Under the pieces are notes generated by a model, which worked only from the letters and a program-made list of their open reading frames with translations, did no database searches and was not told the origin of the DNA. A DNA stretch of 64,000 nucleotides from Tricholomella constricta (lineage: Eukaryota > Basidiomycota > Agaricomycetes > Agaricales > Lyophyllaceae): the NCBI GenBank assembly GCA_013368375.1, contig JAACJP010000019.1, forward strand, positions 248,001 to 312,000, given 5' to 3'. Position numbers and translations under genes: made by a program. Below are positions 21,731 through 33,890 of the stretch, piece after piece. Within the stretch, counting starts at the first letter, position 1, and every line of letters begins with the position of its first letter.

Positions 21731-23218
21731 ATGGAAACAAATCCTCCCGTTATCCCTGCGACGTCCACGACGCCAGCTGACGAGTGGGCAAGCAGCACCA
21801 CATCAGCTCTCGATGCCCAACAACGCAGCGATCCCGGGGCACCGAGCACGAGCAACGAGCCCGGCCGTCAAGCTCAAAGCGATATCTCGACTTCAGCCCC
21901 GACCACTACTGAAGAAAGCAAGAAGGCAGCACAGGGTGTGCTGGACTCTGCGAGACAGTACCTTCCTGCCCAAAAAGGCGTACAGAGCGCGTTCCACAGC
22001 GCAACGGAGACAGCCAAGCAGTACCTCCCCGAGTCCGTCGCGTCGTATCTTCGTAAGTGGTATCATAAGAGTTAATGGCTCCTTGTCCTTGTCCTGATGA
22101 GCGAGCCCCAGCCGCCAGCTCAGGCGACGACAAGAACTCTCCGCTACCTTCGAAAGAGGTCCCTGGCGGTTCCCGTGTCGGTGTAGGGTCGTTGCCGGGC
22201 AATCTTTCCGAGGCCAGCGTGGCGAAGCTTCCCGAAGAGCGAGCCATGGAAGGCAGTCTTCCGTCTACCAAAAATGGTTCGTGTTATCTTTGATACACGG
22301 TGCTCAGAGAGAAGTTGAAAGACTTGCCCAACCTCCTAGCCACAGCCGCTGCGCCCCCACACACCGCCCATCTTGGTGCGTTTTTCATCTTGTCCATCTG
22401 ATCTATCTTAACACTGCGATGATAAATAAAGCGACTTTCAAGTACTCGATGCCTTCGACGGAGACGCCGAGCGGGTCCTACGGTGGTGTCGGTTCCCTTC
22501 CCGGTAACTACTCGGAAGTCAGTGTCGCCAAGCTCCCCGAAGAACGCCGCCAGGAGGTACTGCCGTCGCACGAGACAGACCATGAAGTACTTGGTAAAAC
22601 TGGCGGTGTGGGAGCCCTCCCGGGCGGCCCCGATGAGAGCCGTGTCGCTCTTTTGCCTGAAGAACGTGCCCATTCGGAAGGTCAGTAGACACTGGCGAGC
22701 TGGAGGGCTTGATTTTGAATCTTTATAACAGAGGAGATCTACAAGTCTTCAACCGGCGGCATGCGGGCACGTACCCCCGCAGGCTTGGGCCTGGCTGCCG
22801 GAACAGCGGCGGCTGCAAAACCCACACCCGCTCCCACAGACCAGGTAGGCACTTCCTGAACGGGTTCTTCGTGGCTTGTGTTGAGAACGTTTTCTGGCAG
22901 AGAGAGAGTAAAACCGAGAGATTGAAGGAAGAAGCCAAAGCCGCGAAGGCAAAGGTGACGACGGGTCCACCGTCGGGGACCGAATACCACCCTGCAACGC
23001 TTCACCCTGACACCCTCTCCACGGCGCGCACGACCTCTGAAACTTCGGACACTGCTGCTATCAGCAGTACCGGAGATCGTCGCGCTAGCACAGGAAGTAT
23101 GGGCGAGCACAAGGTCGGGTTCATGGAGAAGATGAAGGGCGAGGCGAAGGTCATCAGCGGGAAGCTGGCGCACAATGAGAAAAAGGTCGAGGCAGGCAAG
23201 CACATGATGGGAAAATAA
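21731..23218 (+). CDS. LPG/LPEER-repeat basidiomycete protein (paralogue A)
   Basis: Six exons: 21731-22052, 22112-22276, 22340-22375, 22432-22680, 22732-22844 and 22901-23218; 400 aa with all phases consistent. The 36-nt third exon is the least certain. N-terminus: acidic-polar METNPPVIPATSTTP, an amphipathic SARQYLPAQKGVQSAFHSA, then AKQYLPESVASYLP. Three copies of a 21-residue motif follow, GVGSLPGN(L/Y)SE(A/V)SVAKLPEER twice and GVGALPG...VALLPEER once. The C-terminal block is FMEKMKGEAKVISGKLAHNE KKVEAGKHMMG. These are hallmarks of a mushroom family of unknown function; the soluble, charged make-up suggests a stress-type protein, which is only inference. A convergent paralogue lies at 24035-25671. 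Confidence 0.75.
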
Positions 23219-24034
23219 ATGATCATTATCAGTCGTGCGTTGCTGAAATTACATGTTGACAGACTTTCATGCTGTCCAAGTGGTCATGTCCGGTACGATT
23301 ATCTCGGCTGCGAGTCACCGTGTATCCTGTATTCAGATTCTGTAGTTTTAAGTGATGAATAATGACACTTTATGATGTTTTTTCTCACTTTTCAATCCGT
23401 TGGGTTCATTGAGACTCGAAAGTATCCGGGGTCCTTGAGACTGCCATCGGTTTTGCATCCGAGTTTTCGATACCCGTTCAGCACCGTGGCCAAGATCAGA
23501 GTGAAATGACGACTTCAAAATGACCGGCCGCTCAAATATCTACAGCTCAGTTTTCGAATTCACTGCCTTCGAGCAGAGAAATTTCGGAGGATGACCCGGG
23601 TCGAAACGAGGAAATATGAGCGATCGTCACGGGCACGTGCTCTGGTCACTGTCACAATTTTGCATTCGGGAATTTGTCCTTGACGACCATCGCATATAAT
23701 GCCGCTCTGCTCTTACCTTCGAAGACGTGCACGCCTTTTCCTAGTGTCTGCGAGTCTAACGACTACAGGTACCCGATGACCTAGACGTCTTCCCGCCTCG
23801 CCGGCAGGTTTTCCTGGAAACTGGGTCCATTGAGTCCTTTTTCACCGTTCTCATCTTTACCGCATGACCAGCAACACACACAAAATAAAATAAGAGTAAG
23901 TATGAGGTACCCTGTCCTAATTTTTATGAATTACAACCACATATACTAAAATCCTAGATTCGAGCCCGTCATTTCCCTAGGTACGACAGATGAGCGTATA
24001 TGCCGAAAGCCAACCAAGAATCATCGATGTGTCA
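23219..24034. other. intergenic between convergent paralogues
   Basis: 816 bp between two convergent stop codons. It should hold both terminators; no coding exon, repeat or RNA gene was recognised. Confidence 0.45.
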
Positions 24035-25671
24035 TTACGCGCCCTTGCCGAGGAGGCGCTTACCCTCTTCGATTTTCACCTCGTTATGCGCGAGCCTCCC
24101 AGAAATAACCTTCACTTCGCCCTTGATCTTGTTCATGAACGTACCCTTGTGCGGACTGCTCCCCTTGCTTGGCCCGCTCGTTCCCGAGGTAGTACTCTTC
24201 ACTTTCGACGCTTGAGGAGCCGAGCCGGCCAAGGGCGATACATTCGAAGCGGCACTTTTTTCCCGCTTGTGAGCGACGACGGGCGAATGTCCTGCATCTG
24301 CCGATGTCGAGTCCTTCTTTATGTTCGGCTGTGCAGGTCTCTCTGGTGCCTCGTCCGTGCTAGGACCTACGATGCTGTCCTTCACAGCGACCGCCTCGTC
24401 CTTGACCTCCTCTGTCGTGCTCTCCCTGTTCTCCGCCTTAGTCGCCGATGTCTTGCCCTTCCCTGCTCCCAGGTTAAGCTGCCGGTCAGAGTGGGCATCC
24501 AACGCCCTCTGGTATGGCTCCTCCAGCGGGACACTGTTCCACGTCGCCCCGGCGCCAGCCAATGGGTGGGTCCGTGCTTTGGTGTTTAGTACCGGAGCCT
24601 GAACACCCTGACATAATTGTCGCCGTTCATTATGCAGACTCTGTTAGATCCAAAGAAGGCCTCACCTGGAATTCTTCGCCGGACCTTGTATCATCCTGTT
24701 GCTCTTTGAGTTCTCCTTCAAATTCGGTCGACGAAGTATGGCGCCGGTCCTCCGAAAGGGTTTCAACAGAAGAAGAGATCTCTTCCTTCTGACCGGAAGC
24801 TTCGCCTGGGGTGGGTGGGGCCACAAAGGGCGGAGAAGCGTCTTCCCTGGCGGGCGTATCAGATTCGAACGTCATGCTTGTCTCTGATCCATGTTGTGTT
24901 TGGGTGCTGAGCTTGGAACTGGGTACGGATTCGGTATGTGTGTTGGACTTGTCGTCAGCTGTCAAGAAGGACGTGTCGATCCCCATCGGCTTTGGTGCAC
25001 ATTCAACTGCTTAGACGTCAGCTTGAGCCCGCACAAACTTTCAAACTTGGGCTTACTGCCATTGTGCTTGGGCTCGACCTCACGCTCTTCTTCCGCCTCA
25101 GTAGTATCGTCTTTGCTTGAATCTAGGGTGGCCGCTGGTGTCAACATCACTGCTATGAACGACCCCAACAAGCTGCCCTACGACTCACCATCGTCAGATT
25201 GTCTTGCCTGGCCATTTCCCTGTGACAAACTCGTTTCGCTGACTTGCCGGCTTGGGTCAGAACCTCCTTCACAGGAGTCAGGTGTTGATGGTGCTGTCAA
25301 AAACTGTCAGATCCAGACCTAGAACCGAAAATAAACTGCCTCGTCTCACGAAAGTATGATGTCAATGCGGCAGGTAAATATTGCTTGGCAGTGCCTCCAG
25401 CGTTTATTACGGCATCCTTGACGGCACGTTGACTGGGGATGTACCCTTTCGCTGTATCGAAGACGTTGACGTTGCCCGCCATAGATTCTGTCGCACTCGC
25501 ACATGGAAAGGCGCCAGGGAAATCTAGACCTGGTGTAGACGTTTCTGAATCCGTGCCTGTGTTGATATTGCCGCCAGAGTGGTCTCGGAGCGAGGATGTA
25601 GTGGTGTTTGCCCATTCCTGAACTGGAGTAGTGGGAAGTACGTTCTCTTCGATGACCGGTGGATTAGACAT
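24035..25671 (-). CDS. paralogue B of the 21.7 kb gene
   Basis: Five exons: 25350-25671, 25189-25293, 25057-25134, 24666-25009 and 24035-24598; 470 aa, phases consistent. The first exon is exactly 322 nt, as in paralogue A, and starts MSNPPVIEENVLPTTPVQEW against METNPPVIPATSTTPADEW. It shares DTAKGYIPSQRAVKDAVINA with the YLP motif and TAKQYLPAALTSYFP. The C-terminal block FMNKIKGEVKVISGRLAHNE, VKIEEGKRLLG, matches paralogue A. The middle is acidic and lacks the LPG/LPEER repeats. The exon 4 acceptor is a tandem AAGCAG. Opposite strand and convergent to paralogue A, so they probably arose by inverted duplication. Function unknown. Confidence 0.75.
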
Positions 25672-26515
25672 TGTCAGAGTTTACAGTGTATAGAGTAGCT
25701 GAGCGGAAGGTGAGGCGACGTTACATACTTAGTAGGTTTGAGTATTGACGTCACTGGGGTAAATGATGACGTCGTCGGTGACAAAAGACTTTGGACAGCA
25801 GGGACAAATAAAGCCATGTGGCGTGGTTTCGCCCAAACACCTCGGATGCAAAAACGATGGTAAAATCAAATCCACAGCCATAATATTTCAGATAAAAAAG
25901 CTCATTCGAGAGCTCATGCATCATGGCCAACCCACGGCCGCTGAAGGCACCAAAGCGCAGCCTGGATGCACTAAGGTTACACGCTTGATGAACCTGGACG
26001 CGCCCCTGAAAACATCCCCTCACAAAACATTCTGTGTGAGGGTGTTCCAAATTATTATTCATGCCCTGGGAAGGCCCTGCTCAGCTTTCATGATAGTCCT
26101 TGGCATCCCAGCACTGTAAGACCATATTGTTAAGCCAAGTTCCGCTCAGGCGCCACGTTTCTGCCCGAGGTACGTAGAACTTCCCCTGAATATCAAACCT
26201 AACCATCCCTGTGGAGGCTTCAAGGTTTGAATCCCTTGATTTTACCAACCAGCCCACGTTTGTGAGATAGCCTTGAACCAAGAGACCTCGGTGTCATTAC
26301 AGGATCCCGACAAGCGCGACTTGGGAAACAACAACACCCGTGAGATAGAAGATAAGAGGCTGAGCTAACGCAGACTCGTCGCGGAAGCATCTCGTATCAA
26401 TCGAGGAATGAACATTCCACAATACTGTCAGTGTTCATTCCCAACATTACAGAATATTTCAGACCCTTGACGGAAATCCCCCGATTTCGAGCCGGATTCA
26501 CGGACTGGCCGGAAG
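25672..26515. other. intergenic, no gene seen
   Basis: Contains the paralogue B promoter side and the 3' flank of DML1. The open frames present lack ATG starts and motifs. Confidence 0.4.
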
Positions 26516-28621
26516 TCACGCTTCGTCTCCACCTAGATGATAATCTTCCCCGCCGCGATGCCCGTCGTCAAAGCTATCATGCAGTGCCCACAGGTCATGC
26601 GCCAGATCTTTTACCTCGTCACTGTCAAACCCGAGAGCTTCAACGGCAGGCTTTCTCTTCAAGTATGATTCTATCGCCGAGGCATACGAGGAGAAGAGAT
26701 GAGCAGTACTCGTACCCGTCGAAAGGGAAGAGAACATGGCGCATTCCACTGGTTGGGTAAGTATGCCTCTGCGAACCGGGGCTGTGACGTCGGCAGACTT
26801 GAAGAACGAGGGAAATGATGTCGGAATCGGATAGGATGCAGCATGGGTCCTTCAAGGAAGTGTCATTTCAGCTAGACAGCACCGCATTGGGTGTGGATAA
26901 TCACGCCACCTTGAGACAAAAGTATTCTGAAGCGACTGGCCAGCAGACCACGTCTCGTAGATAGACGTACCCAAAGGAGAAAATCCTCTTGTGACATCCT
27001 GTCTCGTATATTGGGGATATTTCGCACCGCGCTAAAAGGTCTCGACAGATGATCACATCACCATGCTGAATTAGCTCACATGTTCCCCACGACTGGCCGA
27101 AAAGTTGGCTAGCCGTGTTTCAAAATCCTCGGCGGAATCGAATGGGAAAATACCGCTTAGTTCGCAAAAGGGTGTCCCACGCCAGTTGAGCTGAGAGCAC
27201 ATCGTAGAAAGATCGCTATGTGTGTTTTTGAGCCTTAAAGCCCTTTGATGTCAGTAGGCGAAGACAGGGGACATGTGGGAATTTGTCGAACCGAAGCGAG
27301 AGCGTTGAAGTTTCTATATGGGCCGAGAGGATGGCGGAATGGTGATATAGGTTCTTAGGCTAATGGAAGGTTTGATTATTCAATATTCTACAGACGCGCG
27401 TGTGTGAACGCTTACCTCGGCGGTGAGGTGTCTACCCCACACTTCACTCGGCCAAACACTCGCGGCTTGTATGGGAACGGTCATTGATACCATTTCATTA
27501 AGGCTGCGCAGATAAAGTGCGTCGTTTACCACTTTTCTGGTCCCCATGTGCTGAAAATAAGCTTAGTTTCACATGCTGCGGATGTTAAAAGGTAAGTTAC
27601 ATCGTCAATGTCGAGCTGCCGTGATACGGCATCTGAGAGGAGAGGGAAAACGAGGCACGGAAGTTTTCCGTATTGGTCACGACACGAAGTGATAAAGGCG
27701 TCGATGAAACCACCGAAAGTCGATGTGTCATTTATGACTTGAATTCCCTGGTGGAGCATCTTACATGAGACTGGAGAACATAGAGACGTGGTAATTTACC
27801 TGCGGAGAATCGCACTCTTCGAGGAATAATCGAAGCGACCCCTCCATCAACGCATGATCCTGGATAAAATGATTCAATCTTGACAAGCACAAGACCTGGG
27901 TAAAGCTCAAACTCACCTCGTCGTATTGGGAGAACGAGTTGTGCCCGTGGTTCCAGTCCCCATCCGGACTTTCCCATTCTGCGAGATCCGGTAATTTTTG
28001 GACTGTCCTGGGAATGTAAAATACGCGGTTAAAATCAGACCAGTATCTGACAGCCTCGTCCGATGCATTAATGTCGCGGGTGCTCTCGATGTTATCTTGA
28101 TCATCCGATTCCTCAAGACTTGAGTGGTAGGTACTCTTGGGTATAGGATCCTGTTTGTATTCTGTGATTTCTCCGTTCCTAGGATGAGGAGGAGTTAGAA
28201 TGATATGACTGATGATCGGAGATATCGCACCATAAAGCCGGAGAGTCTTCATTGAGAAGTTCCTCTTCGTCTGTCCCGAGAAGAGCATTCGATTTCGCAA
28301 GCGTTCCAAAATTGGCTATCGTAGAAGTTCCACGCTGCACGATTAACGCGATTTTCTTAACTCACTTTTTCTATCAAACACGAGCAGTCTCGGACAGAAG
28401 GTTGGACGGCCCTATAATCGATGGTTTCAGTTTCAAGATCTCGAGATGATCTAACTACAATGGCGACGTACGGTCTGACTCAAGCCTTCCCTAAACGACA
28501 CGTCGAAATCATACAGCGAGTCCGCAGAATCTTCGGCGAGATAGGCCTCTTGGGTGTTCCAGAAATGAGTTCCAGTGTAGTTAGATAGGTTCCCAGCCTG
28601 CACGTAGACGATCTCTCTCAT
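26516..28621 (-). CDS. dml1: Misato/DML1-type tubulin-like protein
   Basis: Eleven exons (28472-28621, 28366-28411, 28231-28315, 27917-28178, 27800-27859, 27601-27747, 27416-27550, 27292-27359, 27080-27215, 26910-27031, 26516-26849), 514 aa, with every phase fitting. By family it is needed for mitochondrial DNA inheritance and morphology. The N-terminus is diagnostic: MREIVYVQAGNLSNYTGTHF WNTQEAYL, then DVSFREGL and GRPTFCPRLLVFDRK. Further hallmarks are VRYWSDFNRVFYIPRTVQKL, EWESPDGDW, the tubulin-like NDTSTFGGF and LPCLVFPLLSDA, SQLNWRGTPFCELSGIFP and YPIPTSFPSFFK. It ends in AMFSSLSTGTS and DDLWAL-type DLAHDLWALHDSFD. The intron at 27216-27291 uses a weak GTTCGA donor. Length fits the fungal family (about 475-520 aa). 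Confidence 0.93.
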
Positions 28622-29817
28622 TTGAAGGAACCAGACCGAAGTAGAAAACTGAGTAGGTGATTTAAGATAATGACGGTTTCTTTTCGGATAATCGTAACGT
28701 CACGGTCACGCGCGTTTTTCTAAGGCAACGCTTCATCATAGCCACCGCTACAGACGAAAAGCGGGTACAGTGTGCGCCACCTCCCACGCATATTCGCTAT
28801 TGCTTGAAATTACACGTGAACGCGGATCATTATCGTGAAAAAACAACGTCTGTCAGGCGCGAACTGGCGCGAACCAGAATTCGTGCTCGACAGATTTCTC
28901 GAAGTCGCCTGGTGCTGCGCGTTCTATGTCCGGTGCTCCTGACCACAAGGGTGTTGTAGGTGCGTTAGATCCGCACAACCCCAATAACGGCTCGGGGGTC
29001 ATACGATGCCAAAACGTTTGGTACCCTGTGCCACGATGGGTCGCGGGCCGTATCTGGACCGTCTTCCGTGCGTGTATGTAAATCCAATGCGCAGAGCACT
29101 GATCGAGAAGGCATGAAAATAAGCTACGCGCTTCTTCGCTGATCAAACAATGATAGACCTGGTTCCTAAACACCTCCCCTGTATCTTTCTCGGACGAACA
29201 TCGGGATTTGCTCATACTGGGCGAATGTGGAATTGGAACCCAATGCGTGGGTCATTCTGGGTTCCTCGATCATGACACAGGTCCGTCAGACCGCCACGCC
29301 AAGCCACTCGGACATACTGCAGTCCGGAGACCTTAATTGCTTCTTTGATTTTTGAAAGTGCTTCCGGTGTCGTTGGACGAAACATGCACCTCAATTATCC
29401 GCCGAGACACCCCCCGATAAACCAGCGACGTACATCCGGGAACAAATCTGGCATAATTAACCATGGTCCAATCTTCTGACTGTCGCCTGGCATCGATGTT
29501 GGATGATTCAAAATTAAGCGGTGTTGTTCATACATCTGTCAACAATTTCCCTGTCACCACGCATGGATCTGACGGCTACGTTGTCATTCGCTAAGGCGTC
29601 AATGCGTCAACACCTTGATATGGACAAGCTTCGAATCCCTCATGTTTAATTAAATTAAAAGTGGACTTCGAAGCGGTGATAAATTCTTTCAGCTTACAGA
29701 ATCATGAGGAGTGCAGACGCGGGAGTGATAAAATCGTGCTATCATGACTTATAAATATACGAAGGTCCGTCGGATCTCACCGGCGCCTGAAATGCCATCG
29801 TGGCCGTCAAAGACTGG
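28622..29817. other. intergenic with a possible small minus-strand gene
   Basis: A minus-strand frame with a true ATG runs 29215-28853 (120 aa; MSKSRCSSEKDTGEVF...WHRMTPEPLLGLCG...EHEFWFAPV). Upstream, 29385-29212 encodes a second open stretch (IGFQFHIRPV, VAWRGGLTDLCHDRGT). The two overlap by an ATGA and could be exons of one gene, but no donor/acceptor pair joins them in frame. No family recognised. Confidence 0.3.
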
Positions 29818-31042
29818 CTACAAGACAACGCGGAAGCTATCCAATACCCTCCGGTCCTCTGACGAAAGGGGTGTGTAACCCGCAGTCCTACCCATGCCAC
29901 CAGAATGTGGGTGCGGGAGTGACGGCCTGCGCCCACCGGACCCAAGTGATGTTATCGGCGGTAAAAGCAAGGGTGGATTTCCTTCCCGTGTGGTCAACCC
30001 CGGAAGAGAAGCGGGAAGCGAATGGTGTTGCCTTTGTGGAGGTGAGAGCATGTATGACGACGTGGGAGATACTGTGGATGACGCGGAGCTGGCAGAGTAA
30101 TCATATAATGGAATTTTACTAGGGTAGTTTTGATCGTCGTGTATGTCACTTTCATCCGAGAAGTGAGAGAAGCGATCAATCCGCGAGCTGTGGACTTTGC
30201 TGTTCATGAATATCCCGTGTGGAACGTGAATATTTCGGAGATAGTCATAATTCTCTATGACGGGCAGACGGTTATAGTCGCTACCCTTAAGGCATGAATG
30301 ATATCCGCGTCAGTCCAATACTTCCAACGAGAAATGGCTGATAATTCGTACCGAAAAATATGCGACGACGTGCCATTTCCGGCTCTCACTTGATCCCGGA
30401 AGATGGACCGCCACGGAATATGTCTGTTTGGTGAGCCCATCAGGTTTCGAGGGTCTGTCCTTTCGCCTCGTGGGCAACGGAAGTACTGCGCTAGGATCGG
30501 ATGCTCTCCGTGCTCTGCCGATAATATCCGTAAGCCTTTGTCAGGTGCGAAGCCGAAACGCTACGGACCTTCGCGCGGCCTTTGCATCTCTTTCTTCTTG
30601 GGTGGTCTCCACTTTCTCTTCGTAGAATAAATAATCGCCCCGCATTCTGCTTTGTGACCTACGAAAAGAACAGTGAGATGGAGAATCAACGGCGGAGAGT
30701 GTTCAGCGGTACCATCGTCTACCATCAGTCCATCGCAGTAGCCCTCCTTCATCCTGAGCCTCCTCCCAGACATAGACATGCCCGCTCTTCAACTCATCTC
30801 GCTCACTGGAGAGCAGCCGGCGCTTGATGATTGGAAGGATATTTAATCTAACGGCCTCGAGCACAACATGAGCATCATGGGCGTCTCGGACATCTGGAAA
30901 GTGGCCTCATAGTAGTTAGATTTGACGATAGCGTACAATGAAGGATTGACGTACGAAGATATGGGTGAGTAACAACGCCATTCCTAATGCTCGAGGCGGA
31001 TGAGAGTGAAGGGTGTCTGGAGGAGGGAGCTGGATACGACAT
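29818..31042 (-). CDS. WOPR-domain transcription regulator (Gti1/Pac2 family)
   Basis: Five exons: 30955-31042, 30713-30893, 30569-30658, 30352-30514 and 29818-30285; 329 aa, introns 54-66 nt, all phases consistent. WOPR proteins bind DNA and act as master switches of morphology (Wor1, Ryp1, Pac2). The first half of the WOPR box is HPYLHVRDAHDAHVVLEAVR LNILPIIKRRL, SSERDELKSGHVYVWEE and LLRWTDGRRWSQSRMRGDYL FYEE. The second half is KPDGLTKQTYSVAVH and WHVVAYFS, followed by DYNRLP and HVPHGIF. The C-terminal tail is Ser/Pro-rich and disordered (LPPITSLGSGG). It is shorter than many family members. A TATAAA box lies 39 nt upstream, and about 2.8 kb upstream is empty of genes. Confidence 0.9.
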
Positions 31043-31080
31043 ACAGAGTATGAAAGTGGCACCGGTTTGCAATGGACGGA

Positions 31081-31086
31081 TTTATA
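31081..31086 (-). promoter_or_regulatory. TATA box of the WOPR gene
   Basis: TATAAA on the minus strand, 39 nt before the ATG at 31042. Confidence 0.45.
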
Positions 31087-33890
31087 CATCTTGAAATAAG
31101 GTATGCGTGACGCGAGACCCTGAAGCCCCTTGTGGCCCAGTATTCGGAGAGTTCACGGAGACATGAGATAATTCTGAGTTGGGATCAATTTCGAGCGAAA
31201 GAAAGCGTGGGTTCCAAAGTTCTGTCACAACGAGGTTGCGAATGGTCCCCAAAGAAAGAGCGTTTGCCTTGGTACGTGGCGTGGCCAGATAAAGCAGAAA
31301 GGGGCATGTGTTTCTTCCGGCGGTTATCCTTATTAGTGGAGACCACTTGTGAATAGGCCTGTGGGAACCGGTGCCTCAGTATCACAAGCTAATTAGGAAA
31401 CACTTTCTGGGCACAAACTGGCAACTTTTGACCGGTGATGTGTATCGACCATATTCGTGAAATAGGTGATTTTGAGCTGCGCTATGTCGTTCCCACAAAT
31501 CCACAGCAATCCACAAGTTTAGGCTGGTTCCTTCCAGCGAGCGCAGGGAAAACCTCGGTCATCCGAGGTTTTTCCATTCTTAGTTACCAGGTATTCTTGT
31601 TTCTGACAAGTTGGTCGAAGCGATGATGGCAGGCAATGCTGTAGAGCGAAATCGGAATTCGCGTTGAAAAAAGGACCTGCTCTGCTCGATTTGAACCTTC
31701 TAGGTTCAAGGGGATACTGGTAAAGTTCTCTGTAGAAGGTTGCAAGGCAGACCTGAGTTCAATTTTACGGATGTCGCACCAAGTATGGGAAGGGGGTAAT
31801 AGCAATCGACCCTTGCTCAATATGTCCTTGACAAATGAGTCGTTGACAGGTATGTGAAAAAGAATTTTCAACTATAGACCTTGTCGTGAGAGTCGTCGGA
31901 ATGGGAGAAGACGGACCCAGCGGGATGGAGTGAAGGTACGGCAAGCTGGGGATGAAATACGCCAGGCACTTACGCTGGAGTCCAGACCAAACAATTTAAT
32001 GACAAAGTCCTCACAGGAGGTCAGATGACTGCGACACGAGGTCGAGAAACGGATTGTACTCACACACAATTCGGTGGAGGCTGCGAACCTGATTACATCG
32101 CGCTGACCCGTCCGTATCTCTTGCAAAACTGTGAAAGCATGGTTCATTTTATTGTATCTTTGAAAATGGTAAACTGACAAGAAACACGCACGAAGCGATC
32201 GACACACGGCGCGTGAAGAGGCATCGTACTTCCCATGATCATGGAACCTTGCCATAGATATTCGCTGAAGATTATTTTAGCATACACACCTGTACCGAGT
32301 CGACAGTTAAGTTCTCCCTGAGACAAACTCAAGAAGGATGAGAACGAATGTCTATTTCATAAGTTCCCAACAAATCACTGGCGTAGCGGACTTGCCGTAG
32401 ATCAACGCGTGGAATGGCGAAGTGCGAAAAGAGCCCATTGCGGAATTATAAGTCCACGGAGTCCCTATGGCATAACATTATGCCGGATAGTGTCAACCTG
32501 ATGGAGTCGGACGATACGGGGATGGAGCCACAAGTATGGACCGACACAAGCAACGGGCACCATGCGAGAGTCTCGTGGGAGGTCGATCACGTTAAAGGAG
32601 ACATCAAGACGCCGTCCAGGGTTCATGTATGGTAAATTTGAAATTCATTTTAGACTCACATAAAAATAGCATGAAGTACGGCACTCAGTGCTGACCGTTG
32701 AGTTCAAGATACGGATGGAGTATCGAACAAAAGGCAGGCGTGGAAGGAAGGATACGTTGCCTGTTGACCAAATACCAATGAATGAGGAAGGAGTAGTCGA
32801 GGTGGTAACTAGTTTAGCGGGCAAAATCCGCCTTTTGTGAGAGCTGGCGGTAGCTTTATTTCCATGATGGGCGAAAAACGAGAGAATCCCATAGGGTTTC
32901 GAGACTGCGAGGGCTGAAGACCGATCAAGAGTGCTCTGTGCTGCAATATTTATCTTCGCGGTCCGTAATTCTGGGTAAAAAGGTATCTCCTTGAGAAGCA
33001 GCCCTAGAATGACGATCAATACATGCACATGGAACAACGCAGTGGTAATTCACAAAACATCCGAGCGACAAAGATAGTACGCGAGGGAGTCAATTGCCAT
33101 CGCATTCCCAAAATAAAATGACCCATAGTAAGCGCCTCGCCTGAACAAGCGTGAGTGCACGAGTTTTGGTGGCGGAAAGATAAGTAGGACGATAGCGTTT
33201 CAATGCTTCCAGAGATCTGGTCGGCTTTCGAGTGATGGCACGGTCGCAAGGAACGTTATTTGTAGTTATTTCCAGAGATCGGAAGATGAAATTGCACTCT
33301 ATATTTTTAGAACAGGTTTCTTAATTTAATCTAGTACGCGGCTAGCTAAGAACACGCATGGTCGTTCGGAGGGACGCCACATAGCTCCCTGCACGTCCCA
33401 TGACGATGATGATAATTTTGGGATAGGAAACGTTCTTGCTGAGTTCGTACTTAATGATGGAGGCAGGGTGGATGCCACAAAAGCGAGAGTCGACTTTTGT
33501 AACTAGCTTGTTTCCTGTTCCTGTCGTCTGCAATTATCTGCTTTACCTGCGGCGCTAATTTACACATCTGGTAGATTGTGGCTACTGAACTCATTTCGCG
33601 CAAAAATAGATGCCATCGATATCGGATCGTCATTCATGGGATTGTCCCTGGGGTTGCGGCAAAGCTATAATGTATTCTTAATTGCCGCAGCAGAAGACAT
33701 GTCTTGTATAATGTATATAGGAATGAGCAGGCACTGTTCCAGCGATTCAAAGAATGTGTAGATGTGAGAGGGAAAGTCCAGCAAGATCCGACGGACGATA
33801 ATGATAAGGATGCAGGATAACAGAAACGTCCAGAAGTGCTTTCCCAATAATAGAATATGGCGACGAGGACGAGAGCCTGAACAGGTGACC
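31087..33890. other. long intergenic region upstream of the WOPR gene
   Basis: About 2.8 kb without a supported gene. Minus-strand frames at 31584-31871, 31872-32255 and 32645-33037 show no motif, no consistent splicing and mostly lack ATG. A long regulatory region is usual for WOPR master regulators in other fungi, but no specific sites are claimed here. Confidence 0.4.
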
